Assembly (NCBI GenBank): GCA_900545935.1
Contig: URAP01000003.1
Location: forward strand, 1-64,000
Direction of reading: 5' to 3'
From: an uncultured Eubacteriales bacterium
GTDB taxonomy: Bacteria > Bacillota > Clostridia > Oscillospirales > CAG-272
DNA length: 64,000 bases
This document shows, in pieces, positions 8,751 to 19,203 of the stretch (the first letter of the stretch is position 1; the number at the start of each line of letters is the position of its first letter). Made by a program: the position numbers and the translations under genes. The notes beneath the pieces were generated by a model. It saw only the letters and a list, made by a program, of their open reading frames with translations. It had not been told where the DNA came from and did no database searches.

Positions 8751-8779
8751 AAAAAAGCGCTTGCAATGCAAACGCTTTT
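8751..8779 (-). terminator. Terminator of tRNA-Pro
   Basis: On the minus strand, immediately after the tRNA CCA end, AAGCGTTTGC pairs with GCAAGCGCTT (one wobble) and is followed by six Ts. Confidence 0.8.
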
Positions 8780-8781
8780 CA

Positions 8782-8858
8782 TGGTCGGAGTGAGGTGACT
8801 CGAACACCCGACCTCTTGGTCCCGAACCAAGCGCTCTACCAAACTGAGCCACACCCCG
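8782..8858 (-). tRNA. tRNA-Pro (anticodon CGG)
   Basis: A 77-nt cloverleaf on the minus strand: 7-bp acceptor CGGGGTG/CACTCCG, discriminator A and an encoded CCA end. The anticodon stem CTTGG/CCAAG holds loop TTCGGGA, giving CGG. The T-arm has GTTCGAGTC. It has its own promoter (8869-8897) and terminator. Confidence 0.96.
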
Positions 8859-8868
8859 TAACGTAGTT

Positions 8869-8897
8869 ATTATATCACTATGTTTCTTTCTTGTCAA
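8869..8897 (-). promoter_or_regulatory. Promoter of tRNA-Pro
   Basis: On the minus strand, perfect TTGACA (8897-8892) and TATAAT (8874-8869) boxes have a 17-bp spacer. Confidence 0.88.
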
Positions 8898-8948
8898 TAG
8901 ATTTCTATATTTTTGATTCTGTTTTTAATAAAAACACCGCTATCAGGC

Positions 8949-8977
8949 TTGACAAAGCAGTCGATATATGGTATAAT
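8949..8977 (+). promoter_or_regulatory. Promoter of tRNA-Arg
   Basis: Perfect TTGACA (8949-8954) and TATAAT (8972-8977) boxes have a 17-bp spacer and end 17 bp before the tRNA. Confidence 0.88.
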
Positions 8978-8994
8978 ACCGCTCGTAAACATGA

Positions 8995-9071
8995 GCACCC
9001 TTAGCTCAGTCGGATAGAGCAACTGCCTTCTAAGCAGTAGGTCGAGGGTTCGAATCCCCCAGGGTGCGCCA
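8995..9071 (+). tRNA. tRNA-Arg (anticodon TCT)
   Basis: A 77-nt cloverleaf: acceptor GCACCCT/AGGGTGC, discriminator G and encoded CCA. The anticodon stem ACTGC/GCAGT holds loop CTTCTAA, giving TCT, which reads AGA/AGG codons. The T-arm has GGTTCGAATCC. It is divergent from tRNA-Pro. Confidence 0.96.
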
Positions 9072-9099
9072 TAAAAGGGCTGCAAAATAGATACAGCCC

Positions 9100-9129
9100 G
9101 TAAAAACCCCGATTTTATCGGGGTTTTTA
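9100..9129 (+). terminator. Terminator of tRNA-Arg
   Basis: The near-perfect palindrome aaaaaccccgat/atcggggttttt with a short loop ends in a T-run, about 30 nt after the tRNA. Confidence 0.88.
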
Positions 9130-9617
9130 TCATTTATACGGCAAAATTTCAGCAAACCGTTTTGACAGATATAAAAACGATGTTTTACCTTTATTTGGCA
9201 TTGACGCACAGCCGAATATCCGATGCTCTGCCGCGCGCGGAGCATGCACCGCGCATCCGCTCCTACCGGCACAGTGCCGAAAAGACGTCTGATTTTCACA
9301 AATGGCATCCACTCTCATCGGCTGCACGATGAAATATCGACTCTTTTTGCCGTGACGGCAAAAACAGCCTATACATTAGATTTAGAGAGGTAATTCAAAT
9401 CGGAAAACGTTTTCACAGCACCTGAGGCGACCGTCATTATCTTTAATGACGACAGCTTTATCACAGCATCGTCGAGTTCAGGCACAGGAAAAGACGAAAA
9501 CATCGGCGAGTGGGATTTTAATTGATCAACCGCACTCCGACCGCCGTCCGATAGCGCATACGCATAGTATCTGCACCGTACGTGCGTATTGAAGCAGATG
9601 ACGGACAAACGCCACGT
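9130..9617. other. Gene-free stretch
   Basis: I see no supported gene. A 79-codon open frame on the minus strand (9369-9608) has no good ribosome binding site and no recognisable family. The stretch lies between the tRNA-Arg terminator and the terminator of the nucleoside transporter operon. Confidence 0.5.
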
Positions 9618-9657
9618 AAAAAACGCCCGAGCGGCAGCCGCCGCCCGAGTGCTTTTT
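9618..9657 (-). terminator. Terminator of the nucleoside ABC transporter operon
   Basis: On the minus strand CTCGGGCGGC pairs with GCCGCTCGGG (two G-T wobbles) across a GGCT loop and is followed by CGTTTTTT. T-runs on both sides could make it bidirectional. It lies about 60 bp after the last permease gene. Confidence 0.75.
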
Positions 9658-9718
9658 GCATGGCGTTATTTTAAAGCGTTTTTTTATAACTGCATTCGCT
9701 CAGTGGCGCGCGGCGCGC

Positions 9719-10708
9719 TCAGCGCTCCTCTCTGAAGTAGGAGAGACCGAGGCTTGCCGGCGGCTGATTTTCACGCTTTCTACGTATGCTGATTATGATC
9801 AGCACTATGATAGTAACCACATACGGGAGCATCTTAAAGAGCTCTGTAGCGCTGCGCGAAAGACCGGGGATGAAGTTATAAACGATGTAGAGTCCGCCGA
9901 AGAGGATTGAGCCGAGAACACCCACATCGGGCTTCCATACGGCAAAGATAACGAGCGCTATAGCGAGCCAGCCGCGATCTCCGAAGCCGTTATTCGACCA
10001 AACGCCCATCGTATAATCCATAACATAGTACAGACCGCCGAGACCCGCTATAACACTTCCGAGGCAGGTAGCGGTATACTTATAAAGCTCAACATTTATG
10101 CCTGCGGCATCTGCAGTTGCGGGGTTCTCACCGACCGCGCGCAGATAGAGTCCGCGGCGGGTATGCTTGAAGAACAATGCGGTGAGCAATGCGATGACTA
10201 TCGCGAGATAAGCGAGAAAGCCGTATGACAGGAACACCTCGCCGAACCATCCGAGCTTTGAGGCAAAAGGAAGGGCCGTGCGGAAGAATTCGCTCGTCTG
10301 AGTCAGTGCGACCGACGCAGTCTCACTCTTTGTGATAGTGGCGAGCGAGCCGCCGAAAAAGTTACCGAAGCCGATACCGAAGGTAGTGAGTGCAAGACCC
10401 GTGACGTTCTGATTCGCGCGGAGCGAAACGGTGAGGAAGCAGTAGATAAGCCCCATCAGAAGCGAACCGAGCATAGAAGAAAGCAGCGGGATAATAACGG
10501 CAAGGAAGGGATTGAGCACGCCCGATGCCGCGCGGACCGACTCCTCATAGAGGAATGCGCCGATAACGCCGCTGATGCCGCCGACGTACATTATACCGGG
10601 GATACCGAGGTTGATATTACCCGATTTTTCGGTGATTATCTCACCTGTCGAGCCGAAAAGGAGCGGTATGCCTTGAACGATAGCGCGCTGAATTACGGTA
10701 ATTATCAT
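9719..10708 (-). CDS. Nucleoside ABC importer permease, NupQ/BmpD-type
   Basis: This 329-residue membrane protein is the second permease of a BMP-type nucleoside importer. Its N-terminus (residues 1-40, with PLLFGSTGEI and NLGIPG) is typical of the shorter permease of this pair. About eight to ten hydrophobic helices follow. The start at 10708 overlaps the preceding permease stop by 4 nt (ATGA), so the two are translationally coupled; longer upstream starts would lie inside that gene. The four-gene order bmp-ATPase-permease-permease is that of Bacillus subtilis nupNOPQ, a guanosine/nucleoside importer. Specificity is inferred from that resemblance only. Confidence 0.87.
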   Translation of the reverse strand: MIITVIQRAIVQGIPLLFGSTGEIITEKSGNINLGIPGIMYVGGISGVIGAFLYEESVRAASGVLNPFLAVIIPLLSSMLGSLLMGLIYCFLTVSLRANQNVTGLALTTFGIGFGNFFGGSLATITKSETASVALTQTSEFFRTALPFASKLGWFGEVFLSYGFLAYLAIVIALLTALFFKHTRRGLYLRAVGENPATADAAGINVELYKYTATCLGSVIAGLGGLYYVMDYTMGVWSNNGFGDRGWLAIALVIFAVWKPDVGVLGSILFGGLYIVYNFIPGLSRSATELFKMLPYVVTIIVLIIISIRRKRENQPPASLGLSYFREER

Positions 10709-11820
10709 ACTCGGTTCTCCTTTCCTGCACTGCGGTGCATGATGCGGTAGTTGATGAAGAATTCGCTTCCGATAATGAAGAACAGAATAATTCCGCTGAT
10801 GATATCGGAGAAGGATTCGTTGAGCTTGAATACCGTCGCAATCTCGCCCGCGCCGCGCTCGAGGAACACGAGCAGGAACGAGGTAAGTATCATATAGATA
10901 GGATTGAACTTTGCAAGCCACGATACCATGATAGCGGTAAAGCCTCTGCCGTCAGCCGTCGTTGTTGCTATCGTATGATGCGTTCCGCCGACGAGCAGCA
11001 GACCCGCAACGCCGCAGATAGCGCCCGAGAATGCCATTGTGCGTATAATAACGCGCTTAACGTTGATGCCGATATAGCGGGCGGTGTTTTCGCTCTCGCC
11101 TACGACCGATATCTCGTAGCCGTGCTTAGAATAGCGCAGATATACGAAAAGAATAACGACGATGAGCGCAACGATGATGATATTCAGCAGATAGCTGTTG
11201 TCGCCGATGGTAGGCAGCCAACCGGCATGCGTATCCTGATTGATGATGCCGACCTTGCCAGAGCCCTTCGGCACCTCCCATTTGACGACAAAAAACTGAA
11301 CGAGCTGCATTGCAACATAGTTCATCATGAGAGTAAAGAGCGTTTCGTTTGTACCCCAGTTAGCCTTGAAGAATGCGGGAATTACACCCCATATCGCGCC
11401 CGCGACGATAGCCGCAACCGCCATTATGAGGATGAGCACACCGTCAGGAACCTTTCCGCCGAGCGTTATCATGCATGCCGCGGTAGCAAGTCCGCCGATG
11501 AGCACCTGACCCTCCGCGCCGATGTTCCAAAAGCGCATACGGAATGCGGGTGTTACGGCAAGCGCAACGCAGAGCAGCATTGCGATATTCTGCAGCAGCT
11601 GCCATACGCGCCTGTTCGTTCCGAAGGAGGATTTGATCATCGTTCCGTAAACGCTGATGGGGTTCTCGCCCGTCAGCGCGAGCGTTACGATGCCCGCGAC
11701 AAGGAGTGCCGCTATGACCGCGCCGATGCGAATGAGCCATGCGTGCCACCATGCGATGGCGGGGCGCTTGACTATGTGAAAGAGGGGCTCGTGTCCCTCG
11801 GCTTTTTTAGTTGCTGCCAT
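10705..11820 (-). CDS. Nucleoside ABC importer permease, NupP-type
   Basis: This 371-residue membrane protein is the longer first permease. The cytoplasmic N-terminus (about 27 residues) is followed by about ten hydrophobic helices. The segment with FRMRFWNIGAEGQ near residues 93-105 is characteristic of the BPD_transp_2 permeases that pair with BMP binding proteins. Its start overlaps the 3' end of the ATPase gene by 14 nt, and its stop overlaps the next permease start by 4 nt, showing tight coupling in one operon. Confidence 0.88.
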   Translation of the reverse strand: MAATKKAEGHEPLFHIVKRPAIAWWHAWLIRIGAVIAALLVAGIVTLALTGENPISVYGTMIKSSFGTNRRVWQLLQNIAMLLCVALAVTPAFRMRFWNIGAEGQVLIGGLATAACMITLGGKVPDGVLILIMAVAAIVAGAIWGVIPAFFKANWGTNETLFTLMMNYVAMQLVQFFVVKWEVPKGSGKVGIINQDTHAGWLPTIGDNSYLLNIIIVALIVVILFVYLRYSKHGYEISVVGESENTARYIGINVKRVIIRTMAFSGAICGVAGLLLVGGTHHTIATTTADGRGFTAIMVSWLAKFNPIYMILTSFLLVFLERGAGEIATVFKLNESFSDIISGIILFFIIGSEFFINYRIMHRSAGKENRV

Positions 11821-13363
11821 GCTGCTCTCCCTCCTTTTCTTCCTTCTTGTCTGTCTTTGTCATGAGATAGCCTATCTCTTCCTTGACGGCGGTCCTGCCA
11901 TCGACAGTTCCGGTTATGCTGCCGGAGTTTATGACCATTATACGGTCGCAGAGCCCGATAAGCACATCGAGGTCCTCTCCGACAAATATGACGGCAACGC
12001 CGCTTTCCTTCTGCTTATTGAGCAGGTTATATATCATGTAGGAGGAATTGATGTCGAGTCCGCGGACGGGGTATGCCGCCATAAATACCGACGGAGCCGC
12101 CGCGATCTCGCGTCCGACAAGCACCTTCTGTACGTTGCCGCCGGAGAGACGGCGGACGGGGGTAAAGGCACTCGGGGTAACGACCTCGAGATCCTTGATT
12201 ATCTCGTCGGCGAGGTCGTGCGGCTTCTTTCTGTTCAGAAAGATGGAGCGCCCCTTGCCGTAGCTGCGCAGCATCATGTTGTCGATTATGTTCATGTTTC
12301 CGACAAGTCCCATGCCGAGACGGTCCTCGGGCACGAACGACAGGCGGACACCGAGGTCGCGTATCTGTACGGGAGTCTTGTCGCGGAGATTTATGTGCTC
12401 TCCGTCCTTCGGACTGAGATATGTGATCTCGCCCGAATCTATCGGCTGCAGTCCCGCGATAGCCTCAAGCAGCTCGCGCTGTCCCGAGCCTGCGATGCCT
12501 GCGATACCGAGTATCTCGCCTGCGCGCGCCTCGAACGAAACGCCATTCAGAACCTTAATGCCGTCGCTGTTGGTATAATTGACATCACGAACGAGCAGTC
12601 TCAGACATACGTCGCGCGGCTCGCTGCGGTCGATGTTCAGAGTGACCTTTTTGCCGACCATCATCTCGGTAAGACTTGCCTCATCGGTCTTTGCGGTCTC
12701 AACGGTAGCAACATGCTCGCCCTTGCGGAGAACGGCGACGCGGTCGGAGATGGAAAGCACCTCGTGCAGCTTGTGTGTAATAATAATAACCGATTTGCCC
12801 TCGTCGCGCATACGACGGAGAACGTCAAACAGCTTTTCCGTCTCCTGCGGGGTAAGCACGGCGGTGGGCTCATCAAGAATAAGTATGTCCGCACCGCGGT
12901 AGAGTACCTTCAATATCTCTACCGTCTGCTTCTCGGAAACGCTCATATCGTAGATCTTCTTGTCGGGATCCATTATAAAGCCGTATTTCTCGGTAAGCGC
13001 GACTACCTTCTCTCGCGCGGCGGGAAGCGAATATTTGTCCTCATTTATGCCGAGGATGATATTCTCGGTCGCCGTAAATACATCGACGAGCTTGAAATGC
13101 TGATGTATCATTCCGATCTTGTAACGGAACGCATCTTTCGGGGAGCGGATAACGACGGGTTCTCCGTCGACATAAACCTCTCCCTCATCGGGATAGTAAA
13201 TACCCGATATCATATTCATAAGAGTGGTCTTGCCGCTGCCGTTTTCGCCGAGTACCGCAAGTATCTCGCCGTGAAGCACGTCAAGGTCAACATCCTTATT
13301 TGCAACTATGCTGCCAAATCGCTTGGTAACATGCTTTAGCTGTATCGCTACGGAATCTGTCAC
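11807..13363 (-). CDS. Nucleoside ABC importer ATP-binding protein, NupO-type (two ATPase domains)
   Basis: This protein of about 518 residues contains two fused ABC ATPase domains, as in NupO and RbsA. The first has an intact Walker A (GENGSGKTT, about residues 39-47) and Walker B ILDEPT. The second has the usual degenerate Walker A (GIAGSGQRE) and signature LSGGNVQK. The start is assigned to the GTG at 13363 because GGAGGTGCG lies just upstream. An ATG frame opening at 13525 would run through a terminator-like hairpin and adds residues unlike the family. The gene follows the binding-protein gene after 177 bp containing two hairpins, which would lower expression relative to the binding protein. 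Confidence 0.88.
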   Translation of the reverse strand: MTDSVAIQLKHVTKRFGSIVANKDVDLDVLHGEILAVLGENGSGKTTLMNMISGIYYPDEGEVYVDGEPVVIRSPKDAFRYKIGMIHQHFKLVDVFTATENIILGINEDKYSLPAAREKVVALTEKYGFIMDPDKKIYDMSVSEKQTVEILKVLYRGADILILDEPTAVLTPQETEKLFDVLRRMRDEGKSVIIITHKLHEVLSISDRVAVLRKGEHVATVETAKTDEASLTEMMVGKKVTLNIDRSEPRDVCLRLLVRDVNYTNSDGIKVLNGVSFEARAGEILGIAGIAGSGQRELLEAIAGLQPIDSGEITYLSPKDGEHINLRDKTPVQIRDLGVRLSFVPEDRLGMGLVGNMNIIDNMMLRSYGKGRSIFLNRKKPHDLADEIIKDLEVVTPSAFTPVRRLSGGNVQKVLVGREIAAAPSVFMAAYPVRGLDINSSYMIYNLLNKQKESGVAVIFVGEDLDVLIGLCDRIMVINSGSITGTVDGRTAVKEEIGYLMTKTDKKEEKEGEQHGSN

Positions 13364-13449
13364 ACCGCACCTCCGCGTCAGAATTGTAGGCTTTTCCGAA
13401 AAAGCAGGAAAAACCGAAGAAGGATATACCGTTTCTTCGGAATTCTTTA

Positions 13450-13480
13450 AAGAAAAAATATCGGAGCCGTCTCCGATAAA
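13450..13480 (-). terminator. Leaky terminator between binding-protein and ATPase genes
   Basis: On the minus strand ATCGGAG/CTCCGAT closes a short loop and is followed by ATTTTTTC. A second GC-rich hairpin (ggggagc...gctcccc, 13490-13516) lies between it and the binding-protein stop. Such hairpins often give a high ratio of binding protein to transporter while allowing read-through. Confidence 0.7.
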
Positions 13481-13540
13481 AGACAGTCGGGGGAGCCGGG
13501 CAGCACCCTGCTCCCCTCCTGTCATATTATACTGTTAAAA

Positions 13541-14794
13541 TCAGAATGCGCTGTTGAGAAGCTCGATTCCGTCGATCTTTACATCGAAGTAAGGAGCAGA
13601 ACGGAACTCGGACTCATGGAAGTAGCCGTTAACAATAGCCTCGGTGTCGCCCGTGTTGTCAGCGTCGGAGTTAACGTCAGCCATGTAGCTCTCAAGAGCA
13701 GCGCCGTCAACGGTGAACTTAGAGGTGTCGAATACGCGAAGTGTACCTGCCTCGAGCTCAGCCTTGACCTCGGCGATCTTCTCCGCAGTGCCTGCGGCAG
13801 CTGCATTGGTGTTGATGTCGGAGAGAACGACAGAGCCGGTAGCAAGTGTGCCGGTCCAGTCAGCGTCGATAGCCTTGCCGTTCATGGTGTTCTTGATGAT
13901 GAGCTCCATGTAAGGCTGCCAGTTGATAGCGGAAGAAACGATAAAGGTCTTGGGGCAAGCCTGAACGGTAGAGCCGTTGTAGGAGACGTTGGGAACGCCT
14001 GCCATCTCGCATGCGGTAGGAGCACCCATAGAGTCAGCGTGCTGGCTGATGAGCTTGCAGCCCTGAGCGATAAGTGCGTTTGCAGCTTCCTTCTCCATAG
14101 CCTCGTCATACCAAGAGCCGGTGAACTGAACCTTCATGGTAGCGGTGGGGCAAACCGATCTTGCACCGAGGAAGAAGGAGGTGTAACCGGAAACGACCTC
14201 TGCGTAGGTATACGCGCCGATGTAGCCGATAACTGCCTGCTCAGCGGTAAAGTCGCCGTTTGCGATCATCTCGTTGAGCTTAAGACCTGCGGCAACGCCT
14301 GCAAGATAACGACCCTCGTAAATAGAAGCAAATGCATTGTGATAGTTGGAAAGACCCTCGGTGTGAGCTCTTGTACCGGTAGCATGGCAGAACTGAACAT
14401 CGGTGTACTTCTTAGCAGCCTCAATGAGGTAGGTCTCGTGACCGAAGCTGTCTGCAAAGATGAGCGAGCAGCCCTGATCGACAAGGTCCTCACAAGCCTC
14501 GTAGCACTCCTGACCCTCGGGAATGTTGGTCTTCATGATGACCTGCGAATCGGTAAGACCGGTAGCAGCCTGAGCACCCTTAACTGCGTTGATGAAGTTA
14601 AGGTCATAGGTGGAGTTCTCGTCGTGCAGGAAAATGAAGCCTACCTTGAACTCCTTACCGTCGTTTGCCTTGTTATCGGCAACGGTAGTCTCGCTGTTAT
14701 TGTCGCCGGCAGTATTGCCGCAAGAGGTCGCAAAAGCGGCAACCGAGACAATCATAACAACTGCGAGAGCAATAGAAAGAATCTTCTTAAGCAT
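13541..14794 (-). CDS. BMP-family nucleoside-binding lipoprotein (ABC importer substrate-binding protein)
   Basis: This 417-residue lipoprotein starts at 14794 behind TTTGGAGGAT; earlier in-frame starts lie in the leader and lack a binding site. A signal peptide ends in the lipobox ATSC with the lipidated Cys at residue 25, followed by a Ser/Asn/Thr-rich linker. The mature domain is of the BMP/Med type (KVGFIFLHDEN near residue 50), known from NupN/PnrA to bind purine nucleosides. It is the first gene of the importer operon. Its promoter is at 14998-15026, followed by a leader of about 195 nt with a hairpin at its very start. Confidence 0.9.
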   Translation of the reverse strand: MLKKILSIALAVVMIVSVAAFATSCGNTAGDNNSETTVADNKANDGKEFKVGFIFLHDENSTYDLNFINAVKGAQAATGLTDSQVIMKTNIPEGQECYEACEDLVDQGCSLIFADSFGHETYLIEAAKKYTDVQFCHATGTRAHTEGLSNYHNAFASIYEGRYLAGVAAGLKLNEMIANGDFTAEQAVIGYIGAYTYAEVVSGYTSFFLGARSVCPTATMKVQFTGSWYDEAMEKEAANALIAQGCKLISQHADSMGAPTACEMAGVPNVSYNGSTVQACPKTFIVSSAINWQPYMELIIKNTMNGKAIDADWTGTLATGSVVLSDINTNAAAAGTAEKIAEVKAELEAGTLRVFDTSKFTVDGAALESYMADVNSDADNTGDTEAIVNGYFHESEFRSAPYFDVKIDGIELLNSAF

Positions 14795-14963
14795 TTGTCT
14801 AATCCTCCAAATTTGTTTATAATTAAAAGCACGCCTCGCGGCAGCCCTTAATCCTATCTGCGCGGTCTGGCAAGCCCGACAAATAAAGCAACATCGAACA
14901 CACACCTGTTGTCCGCGCCGAGACACGACGCCCACGCCGACACAAAAATGCAATATCCGATGT

Positions 14964-14991
14964 AAAAAAACCGGGACGAATTTCTTCGTCC
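14964..14991 (-). terminator. Promoter-proximal hairpin with U-tract in the leader of the nucleoside importer operon
   Basis: On the minus strand GGACGAA and TTCGTCC close a GAAA tetraloop, followed by CGG and seven Ts. It begins only a few nucleotides after the predicted transcription start. It has the form of an intrinsic terminator, but its position is unusual; it may instead be a 5' stabilising hairpin or an attenuator. I see no purine-riboswitch core. Confidence 0.6.
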
Positions 14992-14997
14992 GACATA

Positions 14998-15026
14998 ATG
15001 ATACACCATTCGAACCGGTTTGTCAA
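14998..15026 (-). promoter_or_regulatory. Promoter of the nucleoside importer operon
   Basis: On the minus strand TTGACA (15026-15021) and TATCAT (15003-14998) are spaced 17 bp apart. Confidence 0.8.
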
Positions 15027-15612
15027 CTAACAAAAACTCATCAAAACAAGGTTTTAATAAAGTGTGAAAAATCCCGCGCCATCGCTCCCCGCCTTTGGTA
15101 ATTATAACGGCACACTCGACGCGTCCGAAGCCATATCGGCGGCATTTAAGGGAAATAAAGCCATAGCAGTGCCGCTCCGCCGCTGCTGCAACTGACACAC
15201 CCCGCCGCATTCCGCCGCATTCCGCCGCGTCCCCGCATTCCGCTGCGCACTTCTCAATTCACCATGCGTCCCTCTCCTCCGCACACTCTGCCGTTCGCCG
15301 CATGTTCACTATCGCTTCCAACGCATTCTGCCGCGAACCGTCACCGTCCTCGCCGTGCGCTCCGTCATTCAGGACAAAATTTTCATGTCTCGGCACGGAT
15401 AATTTTCCCCGAAAACATGCATTCAATTCCTGTCGTGCCGTTTTTCACAACCCAAACGCGCAAGAGTTAACCATCGCGACAGCACGACGCTTTTTACCGC
15501 CGCAGAAAGCTTGTCCCCGCATGTACTCTACTCGTGTGTACTATAGAAATGACTGAACCTACTTGAACTATAGAAAAATGCAGTATGATGCAAAAATCTT
15601 CATTTTGTGCCA

Positions 15613-15697
15613 ACGTATAAGGAAAAATGCAGAAGCACAAAAACCGTCTCTGCCGTACCGATGTACAACAGAGACGGTTTTGATGTTAGAAAAGCAA
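15613..15697 (+). repeat. Diverged member of the structured repeat family with a long hairpin
   Basis: The core is an inverted repeat, aaaaccgtctctg and cagagacggtttt, around gtac/gtac. It is preceded by aaaaatgcagaagc and followed by tagaaaagc. The flanking words and layout match copies at 1-110 and 40423-40604 while the stem sequence differs. It could also serve as a distal terminator for groEL on the minus strand. Confidence 0.5.
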
Positions 15698-15769
15698 ATT
15701 AATTATCTTGAGAGAATCCGTCGGAATTCCATCACATATTATCGACAAATCATATAATACTTAATCGAT

Positions 15770-15890
15770 ATAATCTCTTTTGCTTTTCGTTCTGCGCTTT
15801 TTAGGATTTCATCGGCTTTTTCGGCTTCTGATTATCCATTTTTGATTATTACTAATCTTTATCCGCTTTTTCGATCCGGACGTTTTTGGG
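15770..15890 (+). repeat. Two partial 5'-arm copies of the structured repeat family
   Basis: The segments gcttttcgttctgcgctttttagg (about 15780-15804) and ccgctttttcgatccggacgttttt (about 15866-15890) resemble the left arms of the array at 40007-40695 (gcttttcggtctgcgctttttta and cgctttttcggtccggacgatttt). No matching right arms are evident, so they look like remnants. Confidence 0.55.
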
Positions 15891-15898
15891 CATTTCCT

Positions 15899-17557
<1,659 letters not shown>

Positions 17558-17576
17558 CTATATAAGCCCGGTAGAA

Positions 17577-17937
<361 letters not shown>

Positions 17938-17949
17938 TAACTGTTTACT

Positions 17950-17977
17950 ATTATACTCACACCTTTTCTAAAATCAA
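17950..17977 (-). promoter_or_regulatory. Promoter of groES-groEL
   Basis: On the minus strand TTGATT (17977-17972) and TATAAT (17955-17950) are spaced 16 bp apart, immediately upstream of CIRCE. Confidence 0.8.
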
Positions 17978-18043
17978 GTCATTTTCTGCTTTGTTTACAT
18001 TTATTTAACATAAGAGAAATACAATAAATACATTCATAGCAAA

Positions 18044-18075
18044 GCCCCGTCCGTGCGCATGGCACAGACGGGGAC
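18044..18075 (-). terminator. Hairpin after the 18093-19130 gene
   Basis: Ccccgtc-c-gtgc and gcac-a-gacgggg pair across a gcat loop. Only a weak T-rich tail follows on the minus strand. It is the probable end of the ABC exporter transcript. Confidence 0.6.
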
Positions 18076-18092
18076 GGCATAAAAATTATGTA

Positions 18093-19130
18093 TCATGTAA
18101 AAGACTTATCACAGCAATTTCGTTCAAGTTCATATATCAGACAAGACAGATATTCTCTTTCAGCTCCATTAATTTTTCTTATCTTCTCGGCGGTTTCTCT
18201 CTGCATACTATCAATATCAGCCGGGGAACATGCATATTTTATTACCTTATAAAATATGTTTACCGCCTGCTTATAAATGTTTTCCGCATTCGTCATATAG
18301 GCAGCTGCATCTTGAAAATAGTTATTCTCAGATAAATATTTCACCCTTTGATACATCAAATACTTATGGTCAAGAAAACTCCTGACATATCTCATGTCTG
18401 TATTTTGGACTTCTTCAATGTAATTTGCAAACTCATCCCACGCATCCATACCGAATTTAAGCTTGCCCGCGTCGATATATTCTTTTATATCCGTCCTTTC
18501 ACTAAGCTCCGAGCACTTCGACATTAGATATTCGCCAAGCAGGAACACCACATTTTGTATATTCGGAGGTCCAAACACAAAGTCGGCATCCACTCTATAA
18601 AATATCATATCCACATAGCCGCCGCAAACATTGATAAGTGCATTCGTAAGCTCATCGAAATCAATCTCATACTGCATATATCTTCCGCGCACATACCCTG
18701 ACGACTGAAAAGTCTTTTCTTCAACATCTACGCCCCACAAAAGACACTCATGATCAAAATCATAGGGCCTTCCCATGTTATGTATGCTCAGCCGTCCTTC
18801 GTTCGGACAGCATAAAACATACTCACCGCCGATTATTCTTCTGATTGCGATCTGCAATGCCTCAGATACACATTTTAAATTCGGATCGTCGCATACGTGC
18901 ACATCCCGCGAAACTATACCCGTTTTTTCAAACCACCCATCATCATTGTAGGTATAAATATAAAACTTGTTGGCATCATCCCGACTATAAATACAATTTA
19001 TATACGTCTCACACGAAAGCCGCGGAATTATATCACTGCCAAGGACTCCCTCAACCATTCCGAAAGCATAGGCATGATTCAAATATGTTCTTACCTGAGG
19101 GTCAATTTTAAACGGGAGTATTTTCATCAT
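18093..19130 (-). CDS. Uncharacterised protein encoded with two ABC exporters; faint BtrH/C39-peptidase-like pattern
   Basis: This protein of about 345 residues is not firmly recognised. The start at 19130 is chosen for the AAAGGTGG ribosome binding site; a second Met follows at once. It has no signal peptide and no clear membrane segment. Around residues 90-165 the run GGEYVLCC, then a His-containing segment (DFDHECLLWGVD) and RGRYMQYEIDFDELTNAL, recalls the BtrH-type family, whose members pair a 'getting-a-gift' Cys region with a His and often accompany peptide or natural-product genes. That is a weak resemblance. The gene is clearly more AT-rich than its neighbours. It is last in a run with the two ABC exporters, 73 bp after the second, suggesting a shared function and possible transfer. 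Confidence 0.5.
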   Translation of the reverse strand: MMKILPFKIDPQVRTYLNHAYAFGMVEGVLGSDIIPRLSCETYINCIYSRDDANKFYIYTYNDDGWFEKTGIVSRDVHVCDDPNLKCVSEALQIAIRRIIGGEYVLCCPNEGRLSIHNMGRPYDFDHECLLWGVDVEEKTFQSSGYVRGRYMQYEIDFDELTNALINVCGGYVDMIFYRVDADFVFGPPNIQNVVFLLGEYLMSKCSELSERTDIKEYIDAGKLKFGMDAWDEFANYIEEVQNTDMRYVRSFLDHKYLMYQRVKYLSENNYFQDAAAYMTNAENIYKQAVNIFYKVIKYACSPADIDSMQRETAEKIRKINGAEREYLSCLIYELERNCCDKSFT

Positions 19131-19203
19131 TGTCAATCCCACCTTTAACGACCATAAGCATCAATTACTGTACACGTCGCCAATATTCCGCAAAGCACAA
19201 ATA

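Larger units (their letters stand above)
15027..15898. other. Gene-free stretch between the importer promoter and groEL
   Basis: No supported gene is present. It contains a short run of cgccgcattc-type direct repeats at about 15206-15245, and repeat-family pieces at 15613-15697 and 15770-15890. A 64-codon frame at 15563-15757 overlaps the hairpin and is not credible. Confidence 0.55.

Noticed and set aside
10735..11865. Plus-strand open frame of 376 codons across the NupP-type permease
   Set aside because: It is antisense to a well-supported permease in a conserved operon and has no recognisable domain.
14800..14963. Possible purine riboswitch upstream of the nucleoside importer
   Set aside because: I could not find the paired loops and core of a purine aptamer in the leader; only the promoter-proximal hairpin stands out.
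15200..15250. Short cgccgcattc direct repeats as a CRISPR or replication-origin signal
   Set aside because: Units are about 10 nt, adjacent and without unique spacers; no cas, dnaA or DnaA-box context.
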